51,887 nt of DNA. It comes from Candidatus Tayloriibacteriota bacterium (GTDB taxonomy: Bacteria > Patescibacteriota > Minisyncoccia > Phycocordibacterales > PALSA-1337). The stretch covers positions 1-51,887 of the forward strand of contig CAIMDI010000017.1 in assembly GCA_903839695.1 (NCBI GenBank), written 5' to 3'. The notes beneath the pieces are model-generated. The model saw nothing but the letters and a program-made list of their open reading frames with translations. It was not told where the DNA came from and searched no databases. Each line of letters opens with the position of its first letter. The stretch's first letter is position 1. Both the position numbers and the translations under genes were made by a program. Of this stretch, positions 51,056 to 51,887 are shown piece after piece.

Positions 51056-51887
51056 TTTAATAATTACTTTTTTTAATTCCTCTCTAGCAACAGTAGCATC
51101 ATCCCATGGAATTTTTTCTCCATTTGCTATCATTATGTATGGATCGGTTCCTTTTCCAGTTATCAACAGGGTATCCCCAGTTTTTGCACATTTTATAGCC
51201 TCTGCTATAGCAAGCCTTCTGTCCATTATTATTTTAGGCTCTTGATCAACAATACCTTCTGCCACATTCGCAACTATTTTATCAGGATTTTCATCATAAG
51301 GGTCTTCATTTGTAAGAATAATTTCATCACAATACGCATCCGCGATACGGCCCATTTCCTTTCTTTTCCAATTATCTCTTCCTCCACCAGTTCCTCCAAG
51401 CACACATATATTCCTAGAGTTTTCAAATACCTGATATAGTTTTTCCAAAGAATCTGGAGTATGTGCGTAATCTACAATTACTGTAAAATCTTGACCTTCC
51501 AGTATCTTTTCAACTCTTCCTCTCACCCCGTTAAATTTCTCAACAGCACGTATAATGATTTCATCTGAAACTCCAAAATCTTTTGCGCATGTTATTCCGG
51601 AAAGGAGGTTGTATAGATTAAATAATCCAGAAAGTTTTGAATGCACGGTTTTTCCAGAAAAAGTAAAATCTATTCCATCACTTTTTATATTGAAAGGACT
51701 CAAGTCTTTTACACCGTAAGAAACTTTTTTATCAGAAGCGCATGCCAGGAAACGTGCTGATTCTTTGTCGTCCATATTAGCAATTATTGTCTTGTTCTTT
51801 TTGTTTGACTTGATCATTTCACAAGCAATTTTTACTTTTGCATTAATATAATTTTCATATGATCCATGCGAATCAAGATGTTCAGGA
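51041..51887 (-). CDS. murE: MurE-type UDP-MurNAc-tripeptide ligase (partial, N-terminus outside)
   Basis: Mur ligase C-terminal about 280 residues; the frame stays open to the right edge, so the N-terminal part with the ATP P-loop lies outside. Visible are DHLDxHGS-like EHLDSHGSYENYINAKV at the edge, LSGLFNLYNLLSGI, FNGVRGRVEKI, the VIVDYAHTPDSLEKLY block, GGTGGGRDNWKRKEMGRIA and TGKGTDPYIM. The DNPR loop that selects meso-diaminopimelate in many MurE enzymes reads EDPYDENP here, so the third amino acid is not certain. It adds the third residue to the peptidoglycan stem. Confidence 0.9.
   Translation of the reverse strand, partial: PEHLDSHGSYENYINAKVKIACEMIKSNKKNKTIIANMDDKESARFLACASDKKVSYGVKDLSPFNIKSDGIDFTFSGKTVHSKLSGLFNLYNLLSGITCAKDFGVSDEIIIRAVEKFNGVRGRVEKILEGQDFTVIVDYAHTPDSLEKLYQVFENSRNICVLGGTGGGRDNWKRKEMGRIADAYCDEIILTNEDPYDENPDKIVANVAEGIVDQEPKIIMDRRLAIAEAIKCAKTGDTLLITGKGTDPYIMIANGEKIPWDDATVAREELKKVIIKSNLP

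Overview
The window reads as a chromosomal segment of a candidate-phyla-radiation bacterium (Patescibacteria), most likely a Parcubacteria-type lineage. The evidence is the AT-rich sequence, very short gene gaps, reduced forms of several housekeeping proteins (YebC, DNA polymerase I, DNA polymerase III delta-like, UvrD), and a PrgI/VirB4 secretion-like cluster next to many lineage-specific membrane proteins. TGA is used as a stop (for example the ATGA overlap at 17256-17259, and the ends of rsmA and the amidase). The code is therefore standard, which argues against Gracilibacteria/Absconditabacteria. Assignment below phylum level is inference.

Layout. 1-5.8 kb: the end of an unknown gene, tRNA-Arg(UCG), an HTH/LAGLIDADG-like gene, cca, a 0.57-kb gene-free stretch holding a probable structured RNA on the minus strand, xth, a tyrosine recombinase, rpsO and a NYN-domain protein. 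5.8-16.4 kb: a winged-HTH/phosphoribosyltransferase regulator diverging from pnp, a one-TM protein, a DksA/TraR-like protein, YifB, a LysM-M23 peptidase, a UvrD-type helicase and rsmA. 16.4-28.3 kb: ten co-directional genes for a T4SS-like envelope apparatus (VirB6-like, PrgI, TraC-like, VirB4-like and TrbC/VirB2-like proteins plus secreted or anchored proteins). 28.3-32.6 kb: the replication-origin neighbourhood, yidC-rnpA-rpmH diverging from dnaA-dnaN and a DciA-like gene, with DnaA boxes on both sides of dnaA. 32.6-40.2 kb: a class A PBP, tyrS, and a minus-strand repair operon ruvB-dinD-yebC-ruvC, followed by a second gene-free stretch with a probable 6S-like RNA. 40.2-51.9 kb: a PilB-type ATPase, a compositionally alien secreted-protein gene with its own strong promoter and terminator, tsaE-polA-delta, an orphan histidine kinase, tRNA-Lys, a DoxX-like protein, a SpoU methyltransferase, mutM, an amidase and the 3' part of a murE-type ligase.

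The most striking feature across the window is promoter architecture. At least a dozen genes have an (often extended, TGN-) TATAAT-like -10 box whose predicted transcription start falls on, or within a few bases of, the start codon. Shine-Dalgarno sequences are almost absent, so leaderless mRNA appears to be the norm. This pattern also corrects several gene starts. Two gene-free stretches probably encode structured RNAs. One has a long-range crossing-helix (pseudoknot) design, and GU pairs identify its strand. The HTH-PRTase gene carries a textbook operator over its own promoter. All functions are assigned by reading motifs; no database search was run.
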